NCBI RefSeq assembly: GCF_000002995.4 | Contig: NW_025062476.1 | Span: forward strand, 1,917,001-1,981,000 | Source of the DNA: Brugia malayi | Lineage: Eukaryota > Nematoda > Chromadorea > Rhabditida > Onchocercidae | Direction of reading: 5' to 3' | Length of the DNA stretch: 64,000 bases | Shown: positions 49,513 to 60,839 of the stretch, one piece after another | Numbering within the stretch: position 1 is the stretch's first letter | Layout of the letters: every line of letters begins with the position of its first letter | The notes under the pieces: generated by a model | What the model saw: the letters and a program-made list of their open reading frames with translations, nothing else | Databases searched by the model: none | Told to the model about the DNA's origin: nothing | Position numbers and translations under genes: made by a program

Positions 49513-52254
49513 TCACAACACAATTTTATTCAAATTACTAAATCCGATACCCATACAAGTCATCAGTACCTTCTCATTAGAGCCCAATCTCTGTTCTTTA
49601 TCATCGCATAGCTCATCCCAATGGTCTATTTTGAATGTTATTTCGAAGTATTTCTTCAAATTCCGCAATGTGTACATACTGAAAAAAAAAATATATATTA
49701 AAAAGTACAGAAGAGGTCTTAATAAAATTATAAGCAAATCAGTCTGCACGCGCTAATCCAATTACTTGCTTAATTTTAGTGAGAACAAATGATAATTAAA
49801 TTGTCACAACAGCAATACTGGATGCCTGTTGACAATGTTCGTAACAAAGTTTGAGCTTCATATTGCAGAAAACTACGGTGTAAGGTAATGGAAAAATTTT
49901 TTCTTCATAGTAATACTCGAGAAAGAAACCAGAACTATGGATATGTTCTATATCTGAAGAAGATAAGGTAGCATTTGACATATTTCCAGGTAAGTAAACC
50001 AACAAACCAGTAAGCAGAGAGAGGTCCAAACAGATATGTACTAACATCCTTTTCGCAAAGCGTCATAAAAGTCACAGCTAAGGCTTGAGCTGTGGTGTCA
50101 ACACATCCTCCCTGGAAATATAATTATTAACTAAATTATGTAAAATGAGAGTATCATTTTTTCAATACAATTTATCAGTGAGAAGAAACGAAACTAACTG
50201 CAAAGATCTGATCCAACAACTGGCATGCAGCAACGTGTCCAACGTCTTCCGGCACAACTGGGTTGCCTTGTTCATCTTTCGGTTTTGATACGGCTTCACC
50301 ATGATAAATTATTCCTTCCGTTGTTTCACTAGTTAAAAAAAGACCAAAGCCAGGTGAACTAAAGAACCAATCATAATTATTCGGACAAAAAAGGTAGAAT
50401 TTTAAAAATTCATTTTTTTTTTTTTTGAATAAAGAACTATTGACAGCTATTAAAGAGCTATTTGTATTCAGACATCTACTATTTTATATTTGTCTTCCCA
50501 CTTTTTATTCTATTCCCTAACAATGAAAGTATATGTTGCTGATCTGCAGAACCATAAAAATCACTAAAAAAGAGTCTAAATTTATTTGCAAAAAAAATCA
50601 TATCGAATATACAACACTGACTGTCCTCAAAGTTCTGAAATGCTTGAACAAAGAAAAAATTCTTCAAGACAAGAAAAGCTAAAAAATGGAATAATACCAT
50701 ACTTTCCACCAGATGCTCCTTTTCTCTGATCAACAGTGATATAAATATCAGCAATGTAATCGCGAAGAGTGTGCTTTGCTGCATCAATCATACGATATGC
50801 TATAGATGGAGAAACTTTGGAAACAGACGCAATCCCTCGTATTTTACATATTTTTCCAACTGTTTTACACTAAATTATAGCAAAAAAAAATACAAAATTT
50901 AAGTAATTATAAGGTTTATCATTAAATATTTAAGCATAATGTTTATCATTAAAAATTAAGAAACAATGAACAAACAAGATATAAAGACAATCGTGTAATT
51001 GTATTTATGAAGAAGCAAAACTACGGGATGTCTCCGAATAAGAAAAAAATAATCTTATAGTAAAAACCTGCATTAAAAAAGATACCTGTACAGGACGAAA
51101 GGTTCTTATTGTTGGTAAAGTCAAAATTACACATCCACCACCGTCGGGTTTGTAACCTCGAGCAGTAATCTAAAGTTCGAAATTTCATTTCCCTAACAGA
51201 TTACAGCACAATGATATTAAAGTTTTCATACAGATAATACTATCAAAAATTAAATAACAATGGTAAGGATAGAACGATACTAGAAACAGATCAAAAATGA
51301 ATCAAAATAATGCTGAAACAGATTAATTCAAATAAATAAATGAACCTTAATTTCTGGCACATCAGATGCAAACACAAATTTATTGAAAACCGGAAGCCAC
51401 GTTGCACGAATGGCATCGACACTTAACTCACATGGAGCGTTGGTTATTCCTTCTAGTTTTACGTTAAGTGGATACTTACAAAAAGGAGCAATCATTAACA
51501 AAGGTTCCAGGTAGTAGCTGAAAAAATATATATATAATAATTCTATGAGGAATGATAGAAGAATGAGATGCTGAATATCAGTGACAAAGATGCAAACATT
51601 AAATGAATTTAAATTTAAATAAATTTAAATCTAAAAATATGAGAACCGGCCAAAAACAACCTTATGCATCGGTCATTGCCACAATCGAAAGTAAGTTTGC
51701 CACCCGTGATCATACCAGGTGAGAATGTAACTTCAGTACCTGGAACGGAAAAATTAAAGTCAAAGGTGTAGATAAAAAGTGTAAATTAAAAAAAGTAAAA
51801 GCTAGGCTAAAAAAATTAAACCTGTTTGACTGATTTTAATTCGTGTGCCATTGGTTATCTTTTCCAACATTAACAGAAGTTTTGACTCGAAATCTAAATG
51901 AACAATTCGGTGTTTTTTTTTTTTTCAAAAGGAAAGAACAATGGTTAGAAGAAACTGTAGTTTAAAAATTTTTAAATCGTTGGAATTTCAAAAAAAAAAA
52001 AATCAAACCAAGTTTTAGAATTATTATCTATTACTGAAATTATCTCTTACTGGAAAAAATATCAAGTTATTCGTCAAAGAAATAAATTAAATTATGTGAA
52101 ATATGACGTCAAATGAGAACGTACCTTTTATTCCTGGTTCATCATCATAACGACGTATCTCTGAAATGGTCACCGAGTGACCACTTAGCAATGAATAAGC
52201 AAGTCGCTGTCTGAAGAAGTTGCATCCCTCAAAACGTAATTCTTTCTGCTCCAT
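49513..52254 (-). CDS. RCL1: RNA 3'-terminal phosphate cyclase-like protein
   Basis: Nine exons join in phase to 377 residues (human RCL1 373): 52254-52125, 51893-51822, 51739-51661, 51517-51346, 51169-51086, 50869-50703, 50358-50199, 50111-50008 and 49678-49513. RCL1 works in the nucleolus with BMS1 in early 18S rRNA processing and resembles RNA cyclases without being one. Motifs in order: FEGCNFFRQRLAYSLLSG, GYKPDGGGCVILT, the SPGFGLFLTSET stretch, GGCVDTTAQALA, YLFGPLSAY and the C-terminal MTCMGIGFSNL. The position of the cyclase catalytic histidine is in the FGPLS region, which has no His, as expected for the RCL1 branch. It is the most upstream gene of the candidate operon, with 0.8 kb to the divergent gene at 53.08 kb. 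Confidence 0.95.
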
Positions 52255-53078
52255 AACTTCTCCTTAAAGTGACGTCAACAACGTAACGTTTTTACTAAGC
52301 ATATTCACGTATCACGCACCCTCATATCACGTCTGCCATCTTTCACACATCCTTTCCTATTGTCCTGATATGTTACACTTGCGTCTCATCTATTCCATAC
52401 TATTTCTTCGTATACATGCGTCTGTCAATGATTGTTCTCTGCTTGATTTGGCGCTATTTGAGAAGTGTTGGCGGTGTTGGCATGCATACTCAGGCGACAC
52501 TCTTGAATCACTTTCGGTTATTTTCAGCTATGCAGTCGAGATTTGTAATCATTAACGATAACAAACAAATTTCCTTTGAAGTTTTAAAATTTTTTAGAAC
52601 AGAAATTAGTTAATGAAAAAAAAAAAAAAACGAAAGCAAAAATAAATTAAATTAATCGTGTCAGAGGTAGCCAAATATTCATATCATAATTTTGGTAAGA
52701 AATTTGCTCCTCAGTTTTTTTTTTTTTTTTTTTTTTTAAACTATCAATTTGATTATCGAAATACAATTTAGACATCTATTTGCACTAATGGAATTCACCG
52801 GTAATGTATGATATAAACTTAAGTTTATTCTAACTAAAACCTCATCTAAAATAAATGTTTGTTTGTTTTTTCCTTCTACATTTAATGTTTAATACATTTT
52901 TTTTTTTTTTTTTTTTTTTTACATTTAAATTTTTACACTTAAAAATGGTTCCGTAAAGAATCTGTGATTATTCATGCAAATATTTCATTTTAAAAATTTT
53001 CAAAATGTTATTTAAAATTCCATTTGTATTAGCAATTAGTAGTATATACGGTGCATTGTATTCACTATTCTACATATT
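52255..53078. other. Divergent promoter region (RCL1 / small basic gene)
   Basis: About 820 bp between two opposite starts. It holds three T or A runs longer than 15 bases and the short frames 52370-52613, which look non-coding. I see no recognisable element. Confidence 0.6.
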
Positions 53079-54650
53079 ATGGACCGATCGGTGAAAAGTA
53101 TAAGGGAAATGTTACGTGAAAATGTTGCTCGATTTTTGGAGCACGCTAACGGACGTGAAGTGATCATCACTGTAACGGCACGACTTGTCAAGAAACGTCA
53201 GTCTTTTTTTTTTTTTTGTGCGTCTGAAAAAAAAAAAAAAAGGAGGTGAAATAAATTTGATATTTTATATTTTAAATCATATAATCATTAAATTTAAAAG
53301 ATTTGAATTGTTTACTAATTTTATTTGTTCTGATTAATGATGCATTTATTTATTACTTAAGTCCATTATTTTTAGATTTTATTATCATGATTTCTTGATA
53401 GCTTAGTAATTCTTGATTCTCATCCATTAGTATTTTTAGTATCTTAATAATTTTTGATTTTAATTATTGATGTGTTTGTAGCAAATTTGTTTCAATTGTA
53501 TTTATGCAAAAATCAAATTTGAAGTGAAAATAGTTATCATTTTTCATAAAGCTAATATTTTTCCAAAATTTCAGAAAATAAAGGACAAAAAAAGTTGGAA
53601 CAGGTTCAAATTTATTTAATTATTTGTGCTCTTTTTTTTTTTTTTTTGTTTTAAACAAATTAGGTCAAAATTGATGTCAAAATTTGTTTGTTTATTTTTG
53701 CATAGTGCATTTTATTCATAAATAAATTTACAAAAATTAAATTTTATTTCATTTAGGATGTAAAAATTGAACATCGAAAACGAAATCATACGAAATATGT
53801 AAACAATACTGCATCACAAACTGATAAATCAACCAGCGTTTACAGCCAGAATAACAATTCTGCCACTGTGAGAACATTTATTTGTAAATGGAAAAAAAAA
53901 AGTTTTAGTTTTTAATAAAACTGTAGATTGTTTTACTTTGAAATTAAATGAATTAAAATTAATCATTTTAATTATTGCTTTTAGAAAATATTACTTTTAA
54001 AATTTTGAATTTTGAATGAATTACTGACTTCTCCTTTAGCTCTCATTTATAGGCAATTCTGGAACTTTCTATAATAATAATTTTTAATTAACTATGATAT
54101 GAATTGCAGAAATGGTATGATAAAAGAAAGAATAGATATCACTATGGCAAAGAATAAATTTTTTACAATTCATCAAAAATGGAAGGTAAAATTAGGAAAA
54201 TAAGCAAAAATTTGATTCAAAGAAAGTTTTTCACTTTCAAATGTTTCTGAAAATGATACCTATATGAATGTTCCAATAAATTTGCTAAATAAAAATTAAT
54301 CTCAGCGCTTCTGTCATTTATCATTCAGTTACAAAGACCGCCAAATTAAATTTATTTCACCTTTATTTGTTCAATATTTTTTTGACATAAAAATTTACAT
54401 TCTATTTTCATTCAATGGTATTAACTAATTGCATTTGAACTGTTTCTCTTCATTATCCAACTATTTTTAAATTGTGAACAATCATGCTATCAAATTTATT
54501 TTTTTTATTTTCAAATTGCAGAAGCAGAAGAGTAATTGTGAAGTTAGGATGAGAGATTGGGATAGAATATCTGGTGGAGAAGAGATTATGCTATATTTTG
54601 AAAATGTCAACATTGTGTCAACTTTAAAAGAAGATTTCATTGGTACCTGA
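53079..54650 (+). CDS. Small basic protein of unknown function, alternative ends
   Basis: Exons 53079-53196, 53575-53603, 53757-53867 and 54110-54157 join in phase to 101 residues ending RYHYGKE. The first exon encodes a helical stretch (REMLRENVARFLEHANG) and a beta-like EVIITVTARLV; the rest is lysine/asparagine-rich. A further exon at 54522-54650 has a good acceptor (AAATTGCAG), starts in the same phase 0 and stays open to a stop (RDWDRISGGEEIMLYFENVN). It could therefore replace exon 4 as an alternative last exon, changing a basic tail for an acidic, hydrophobic one. There is no signal peptide or membrane segment. I do not recognise the family. Introns contain long T runs. Confidence 0.65.
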
Positions 54651-56016
54651 AGGTATTGATAAAATTCGTATAGAAATGTAGAAACTGCTAACTAATAAAA
54701 TTCGTATAGAATAAAAACTGAAGTAGTAAAAGTTTTTTTTTAAAAAAAAAAAAATTCAAGAAGAGTTCATAAACTACAAAAATAAGATAATCATTAATTA
54801 AATGTTAGTCAGAGAGTTTGATGAAATGATATTTGCAAATTTGAAGAAATGAAAGACACGGGGAAGAGAAAAAATAATTAATAATAAAATTAGGGAGGAG
54901 AGACTATCTTGTGACAATACTTTCAATTAAATTAAAAAAAGTCTTTTAAATTTATTCAATACATTGTTTTTCATTCGAAATTTTTAATCAATGTCGCCGA
55001 GTAGTAATGACAGCATTTTTTGTCAACGTAAAATAAATTTGATGTAAAACGAAGAAGAAATTAATTTTGAAGTGTTTAACATTAATTTTGAGGGTTTTTT
55101 TTTTTTAATGAAGTTCGTTTGCAAATTGGAAAGAAAAAAGTTCTAAATAGTTTTTGAATTTATAAATTTTAAATTTATTTTTATTCCTTATTTTTCTAAA
55201 AAGTTTACTACTATTGTTATTAACTTTAATAATTAACTAAAATAATACTATCACACTAACTTTTTTGCTATAATATCTTTTAACTAAGTAATAATTCTTT
55301 AATTTTATTATCAATTGTGTTTATCATTTCGAATTAAAGTTTACTTCGATAAATGAAAATTGTGAGATAGGAAAATTTTTCAAAATTAAATTTTTGCTAA
55401 AAAACAATCTTTACCAGTTTTTTTCTTCTTCAATTTACTGCATTCTTCATACAAGAAAAAGTGAAAAAGTGGATGAAAGACAGTCTGATTTTTTTTTTTT
55501 TTTTTTTTTAATTTATCATTTAAATTAATTATTTTTCAAAATTTCATTATTTTCTAAGTATTTCAAAAGTTTAATAAATTTCTCCAAACATTCCTACTAC
55601 TACCATAACTTATCTACTTACTTTCAATCTTTTCTTATTTCAATATTCATAGAGGAAAAAAAAAAATTATGACTGTATGATTGCATTTTATTTAATTTAA
55701 GAAATCTTACAGTTAATTGATGCTCAAACTTTGCAACATTTACAATTCATTTAATTAAGTTAATAATAAATTGAAAGAATTGAAAAATGAAATAATTAAT
55801 TAAATAAATATTTCAGTGATAATTTTGTGCGTACTTTGAATTAAAAATTATTATTTTGCAACTTTTTTTATCAACGGATGATGCTCAATTGTTGCATTAT
55901 TTTAAAAAGAAAGTGATATTTCATCTTTTTCATTTCTATGAGAAAATGAAATTTTTGTTTGTAAGATTTAATTTTGAAATTATCTTTCGTGGTACTTTCA
56001 TACTTTCAACTTTGTT

Positions 56017-56079
56017 ACCTTTGACCTTTGAAGAAATGTACTACTTCGTTCACCTTTGACCTTTGAAGAAATGTACTAC
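56017..56079. promoter_or_regulatory. Duplicated 28-bp block with DR1-like nuclear-receptor sites
   Basis: ACCTTTGACCTTTGAAGAAA starts at 56017 and again at 56052, the identical block extending 28 bp each time. On the minus strand each block reads AGGTCA-A-AGGT(A/G)A, close to the direct-repeat-1 site of HNF4/RXR-type receptors; the same bases also fit TCF-type CTTTGA. No gene start is close, so a regulatory role is only a possibility. Confidence 0.4.
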
Positions 56080-56680
56080 CATAGTTTTTTTTTTTGAGTA
56101 TAAGAAATATGATATACTGAAGAGTTCATTTGTTTAATGAATGAAATTGAACATTTAAATATATGATAATAATTAACATAAAGTATCAAGAGTAATTTTA
56201 AGTTTCGTGTTGAATTAAAAGTTAAAAAACATTCAAATAATTTCATCCCACAAATTTTAAATTCCATTCTTTTTCATTTACTTTTTAAAAATCATCTTTG
56301 TTGCCTATTTTATAAAAAATATTATTTAAAACTATATTTTATATGTCTAAAGAAAGTAGTTAATTTGAAATTGATTAAAAAGTTTATGATTAATTTTTTT
56401 TAAAATTGTTAAATGCGCTAATGTAACGTTTTGTTAGTAATGGGATATTTGACTAATAATGCACCAATTGCGCCTCTGCCAATAAGTAATCAAACTGTCA
56501 TCTTTTCAACGCTACAATAACGATTTTAAAAAATTTTGAATTGAAGTTTTGCATTGTCACTGCAACAACTTCTAAATGCTTTCTATCAATTCATGCAAAT
56601 TAAACAGTACAAATTTTTATGAAATATCAATTTAAAGTGTTTCAGATTCTAAAGCATGCATTTTTATAAAAAGTAAAATT

Positions 56681-56770
56681 CAAATTTTGATGGCTTTTTA
56701 TAAAAATTAAAATAAAAATTCAAATTTTGATGGCCTTTTATAAAAATTAAAATAAAAATTCAAATTTTGA
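56681..56770. repeat. 40-bp tandem repeat, about 2.3 copies
   Basis: CAAATTTTGA begins at 56681, 56721 and 56761. Units differ by one base (GGCTTTT against GGCCTTT). Confidence 0.92.
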
Positions 56771-57924
56771 TACTCCTATGGATTATCTCTTTTAAAGCCA
56801 TATCTTAATCAAATTTACAAATTCAAAAAATTACCCTTATTCGATTCCTTCAACAATTTGGTTGTCAAGAAGTCAATTCATCGCAATCTAATCATTACAT
56901 TTTTACAGCTATCGTACAACTGATATGGCCAATCAGTGATTATCGCACAGAGCCAAGAAACTACTGGGGGACTTGGCCATCGGTAATATTGATCTTTTGT
57001 TATAGCAATCAACATCCATCCAAAGAGATAAGTATTTATTTTTTTACATATATTACTAGGCATATTTTCAAATGCAAAATTTTAACATTATTCAATTAAA
57101 CAAAGTTTAAACTTACTTTCTACCAAATTCTGAGTTACTTTTTAGCCTAATCTTATTCCAATTAAAAATGAAATTTTTAATTTTTAATTGTATCACGATG
57201 GCTCATCATTCAAGCATTACTATATTGTTGAATTGCGCAAAATGGGCGCTTTTGACATAAATTCTAGAACTTTCGACTACCTTTATCAAATCTTACTTAC
57301 TAATTGCTATTTTATCAAAAATGAATAATGAATGTGTAAAATTTTTAATCAAAATTTAATTTTTTAATTGAAATTTTTTTTTTTTACAAAATTAAATAAA
57401 TTGAAATGATAAAAATATATACATTAGCTTACAATGAAACAAAAAAAGAAAAAAAAAATTGAATTAATAGAAATAGATTGAGAATGTTTGAATAGATAGA
57501 GCTAAACTTATTTACTTTTCATTGTATTTTGCTCATTAATTTCTATAAACGAATTAAAAATTAAAGAAATTTAAAGTTCAAACACAGTAATTTTAAACAA
57601 AAGAAATGTGAAATTCTATTTCTTTCATAAAAATTAATCTTTTGAATTTCATTTTTACATCTTTCCAACTTTACAAATTTCTCAGCGAAATATCTAATAA
57701 TCTTTTCAAAACAATTTTTTGCCATTTTTCACTTTTTTTTTTTTTTAAATATCAAAATTGACAATATCAGATGACAATTGTTTCTAAATGATTTCTATTA
57801 TCAATTTTAGCTGAAATAAATTGAATACAAAAAGAAAAAAATGCATAACAAATAGTACAGTATTAGCATATTATCATTTTCAAAAATTTCTATAAAAAAG
57901 TATCATAATGATATTTTCTGGTTG

Positions 57925-58380
57925 ACAATAGCTGAATGACAATATTAGAATGACAATATCAAAATGACAATATCAGTTGACAGTATCAAAATGACAATAT
58001 CAGTTGACAATATCAGAATGACAATATCAGTTGACAATATCAGAATGATAATATTAGAATGACAATATCAAAATGACAATATCAGAATGATAATATTAGA
58101 ATGACAATATCAAAATGACAACATCAGAATGACAATATCAGTTGACAATAGCAGAATGACAATACCAGAATGACAATATTAGAATGACAATATCAAAATG
58201 ACAATATCACTTGATAATATCAGAATGACAATATCAGTTGACAATATCAGAGTGACAATATCAGTTGACAATATCAGAGTGACAATATCAGTTGACAATA
58301 TCAGAGTGACAATATCAGTTGACAATATCAGAGTGACAATATCAGTTGACAATATCAGAGTGACAATATCAGTTGACAAT
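57925..58380. repeat. TGACAATATCAG minisatellite
   Basis: About 35 copies of a 12-14-bp unit (GACAATATCAGTT, GACAATATCAGAG, variants with AAA or TTAGAA). They settle into a regular 27-bp dimer from about 58235. The regular part is open in frames on both strands (TISVDNIRV and LILSTDIVT repeats). It stops about 15 bp after the stop codon of the cysteine-rich gene at 58395, so it forms that gene's immediate 3' flank. Confidence 0.95.
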
Positions 58381-58394
58381 AAAAAAAAATCCAT

Positions 58395-58660
58395 TTATGT
58401 TCTACGACCAGCAGAGTACTCTTTAAGTACATAATTAAATAAATCCATACAACTACCATTAAAATTAACATTTGGTAATTTTGGAATGTTATTTTCACGA
58501 CAAATTCTTAGAAATATCCTTTTTGCAACATAAACACAATACGGGCAATCATCATCGTAGCAGTAAACATTGCATCGTTTTCTTGCGCACGAATTCATGT
58601 GAAGCGCATCTTCTATGAAACATTGCTCCAAACAAGTTTCAATTTTTGGACATTCCATTT
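58395..58660 (-). CDS. Cysteine-rich small protein, first exon not found
   Basis: A terminal exon with ten cysteines begins after a strong acceptor (poly-T, then CAG at 58661). Its first ATG is three bases in. The pattern reads CPKIETCLEQCF, then CARKRC, NVYC, CPYC and later single cysteines at IC and SC, about 87 residues. It matches the neighbour at 59.9-60.8 kb in its opening (there CGKLVHCTIKRCF) and in the central Cys spacing, so the two look like tandem paralogues. I could not find an upstream exon with a signal peptide. Either it lies farther right, or the acceptor is a trans-splice site and the protein starts at this Met and is not secreted. Function unknown. Confidence 0.7.
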
Positions 58661-59872
58661 CTGAAAAAAAAAAAGCAAAAGCAAAAGCAAATAGTAAATG
58701 TTAAACTTTGTTATATGAGTTTATGAAATTTGATATTACATAATTTAATAAAAATTTAAAAATTTACATTTATATTTAATATATTTATATTTTTTCAAAT
58801 TTTAGCTAAAATTTTAGGTTTTTTTTTTTTTTTGAGAATAAATTAAAAAATATTAAATATAAATTCTTATTTATTACTATATTGCTAATTCATTTATTAC
58901 TTTTTTTAAAAAATTTTAGGTTTTTTTTTTTTGAAAATAAATTGAAAAATATTAAATATAATTTTTCATTTATTACTTTTAATTATTAAATATAATATAT
59001 ATATATATATAAGTAATTTTTCTAATTGTTAAAACTTTCCTCATTTATTACTATACTTTTTTCTTGTTCTTTGAATATCAATATTTTATCGCTAATTTTA
59101 TGATATGTTTTTGCACTTAGCTAAAAAAAATTTTTTTTTAAATTCTATTCTTTTTTTTAAAAAAAAAAAATTTAAGTTTTCCAACTTTTTGTATGCCAAA
59201 AATATTCAACGATGTTAGTTAGATAAATTAGCAAATAAAATGGATTAAGCTAGATTTTTTTTTTTTTTTAATTCAAATTTAATGCAAATTTAAAATGAAT
59301 TTATTGAGTATTAACTATTTGTTAGCAAATTTACACAAAAACTGAGAGGGAGAAAGAGAGAGAGAGAGAGAGAGAGAAGGAAAGAATAGGACAGAAAATT
59401 CATTCATGTAAATTTCTTTACATAATTTAATTTCTCGTTAACTCAATTTATACAATTGTATCGAATAAAGTTTAAACTCGATTTTGATTTAATTAAAAAA
59501 TTGAAAAAAACATCCATAATTTTTTTTTTTTTAATTTAAATCATCTGATAAAATTTGACAAGAATTACATAGCTAATTAAACTTATTCCCGTTTAAAAGT
59601 ACCAATCAGTTTTTTAAAAAAAAAAAATTTAAAAAATAAAACTATTAGTTTTTTTTTTTTTTTTTTTTTAAATAGCAAGATAGCTTAAAATTAAATGTAA
59701 TTGCATACATTGAAAAAATGAACTATGATCATTGATTAGACTAAATGAACAAAAATTAGAATCATTATCAGTTCAATTGATAAGAGCTAATGATATTATC
59801 AGTAATACCAATGGTCAAGATTGACTATTTGAATTGTTTTGAAATGCATAATTTGGAATCAAATTTTGTTAA
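58661..59872. other. AT-rich spacer between two cysteine-rich genes
   Basis: Many poly-T and poly-A runs, a (TA)n run near 58995 and an AG microsatellite at about 59346-59377. No exon recognised. Confidence 0.6.
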
Positions 59873-60824
59873 TTAATTAAAAATATCACTCAAGATAGTA
59901 CTTGTTTTAACACCAGAGGTAATTTTAGATATCTGATCCAAGGCATAATTGCATTGCTCGCATGCAGTGCATGCATCATGGCATTTTGTTGCAAGGCAAA
60001 CAAAACTGAATTGATCAACCATTGCTGAAAACATGCCAACAGCACTCATCGTATGCATTGCTGTCTCGGTTTTTTCTGAAATTATAAATGCAATATTTTT
60101 GTAAGTTGTAGAAATGCATGCAGTCAGGATTGCTTGCACTAAAATGCAAATATTTTTGTAAGTTGTCGAAATGCATGCAGTCAGGATTGCTTGCACTAAA
60201 ATGCAATATTTTTGTAAGTTGTCGAAATGCATGCAGTCAGGATTGCTTGCACTAAAATGCAATATTTTTGTAAGTTGTAGAAATGCATGCAGTCAGGATT
60301 GCTTGCACTAAAATGCAATATTTTTGTAAGTTGTAGAAATGCATGCAGTCAGGATTGCTTGCACTAAAATGCAATATTTTTGTAAATTGTAGAAATGCAG
60401 TTATGTTTACTTGTACTAAAATGCAATATTTTTGTAAGTTGTCGAAATGCATGTAGTCAGGATTGCTTACACTAAAATGCAATATTTTTGTAAGTTGTAG
60501 AAATGCATGCAGTCAGGATTGCTTGCACTAAAATCAATTTGAATTTAATTTATCTGAACCAATCTATAGTTTATCAACTTATCAGCATCAAATTATCAGT
60601 CTCACCTACTATTAACTTTATAAATTGTCGTAATTAGATATCTTTCAATCATTACCGATCATTTCCATTTCAAATATTTTATTAATTATTTTTTAAAAAA
60701 AAAGCTAACCTGTAGAGAAGCATCGTTTAATAGTACAATGCACAAGTTTTCCGCAAGAATTAGCATCAGCTAACGAAGAAGGTATAATGTCGCACAGTAT
60801 GATCAAAAAGGTTAGTTTTAGCAT
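59873..60824 (-). CDS. Secreted cysteine-rich small protein
   Basis: Two exons, 60824-60710 and 60075-59873, join in phase to 105 residues. The chain starts MLKLTFLIILCDIIPSSLA, a clear signal peptide, then SCGKLVHCTIKRCF, a Ser/Met/Ala-rich linker, and CLATKCHDACTACEQC. Eight cysteines follow the signal region (C-x5-C-x4-C, then C-x5-C-x3-C-x2-C-x2-C). An upstream in-frame Met exists at 60839, but TATTTCAG directly before 60824 looks like a trans-splice or UTR acceptor, so I prefer the shorter start. The protein is probably exported and disulfide-bonded. The only intron contains a 56-bp minisatellite that reaches almost to the acceptor. I do not recognise a named family; the gene at 58.4 kb appears related. 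Confidence 0.82.
60088..60535. repeat. 56-bp minisatellite inside an intron
   Basis: Eight units of 56 bp (ATGCAATATTTTTGTAAGTT, then GAAATGCATGCAGTCAGG and TTGCACTAAA), nearly identical; one unit near 60390 is shortened. Each full unit contains TGCATGC. The minus strand is open in more than one frame, and because 56 is not a multiple of three the frame changes from unit to unit. It lies 13 bp from the 3' splice site of the host intron. Confidence 0.96.
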
Positions 60825-60839
60825 ACCTGAAATATTCAT

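Larger units (their letters stand above)
45754..52254 (-). other. Candidate four-gene operon (RCL1 to torsin)
   Basis: Four genes lie head-to-tail on the minus strand with stop-to-start gaps of about 390, 375 and 490 bp. This is much tighter than the multi-kb gaps elsewhere in the window. Acceptor-like sequences precede the downstream start codons, for example CTTCTGTAG about 15 bp before the RNASEH2C ATG and TTGTTAG four bases before the unknown gene's ATG. Such spacing fits nematode polycistronic transcription with spliced-leader trans-splicing. I cannot show the trans-splicing from DNA. Confidence 0.5.
54651..57920. other. AT-rich intergenic stretch
   Basis: No gene seen. It contains the 35-bp repeat pair at 56.0 kb and a 40-bp tandem repeat at 56.7 kb. 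The frame at 55856-56059 has no splice or homology support. Confidence 0.6.

Noticed and set aside
58179..58434. Repeat frames on both strands (LSTDIVT and NIRVTISVD)
   Set aside because: Products of the TGACAATATCAG minisatellite; open on both strands by unit composition.
59873..60482. Long minus-strand frames running through the 56-bp repeat
   Set aside because: The intact signal-peptide exon splices past the repeat; the in-repeat frames shift from unit to unit.
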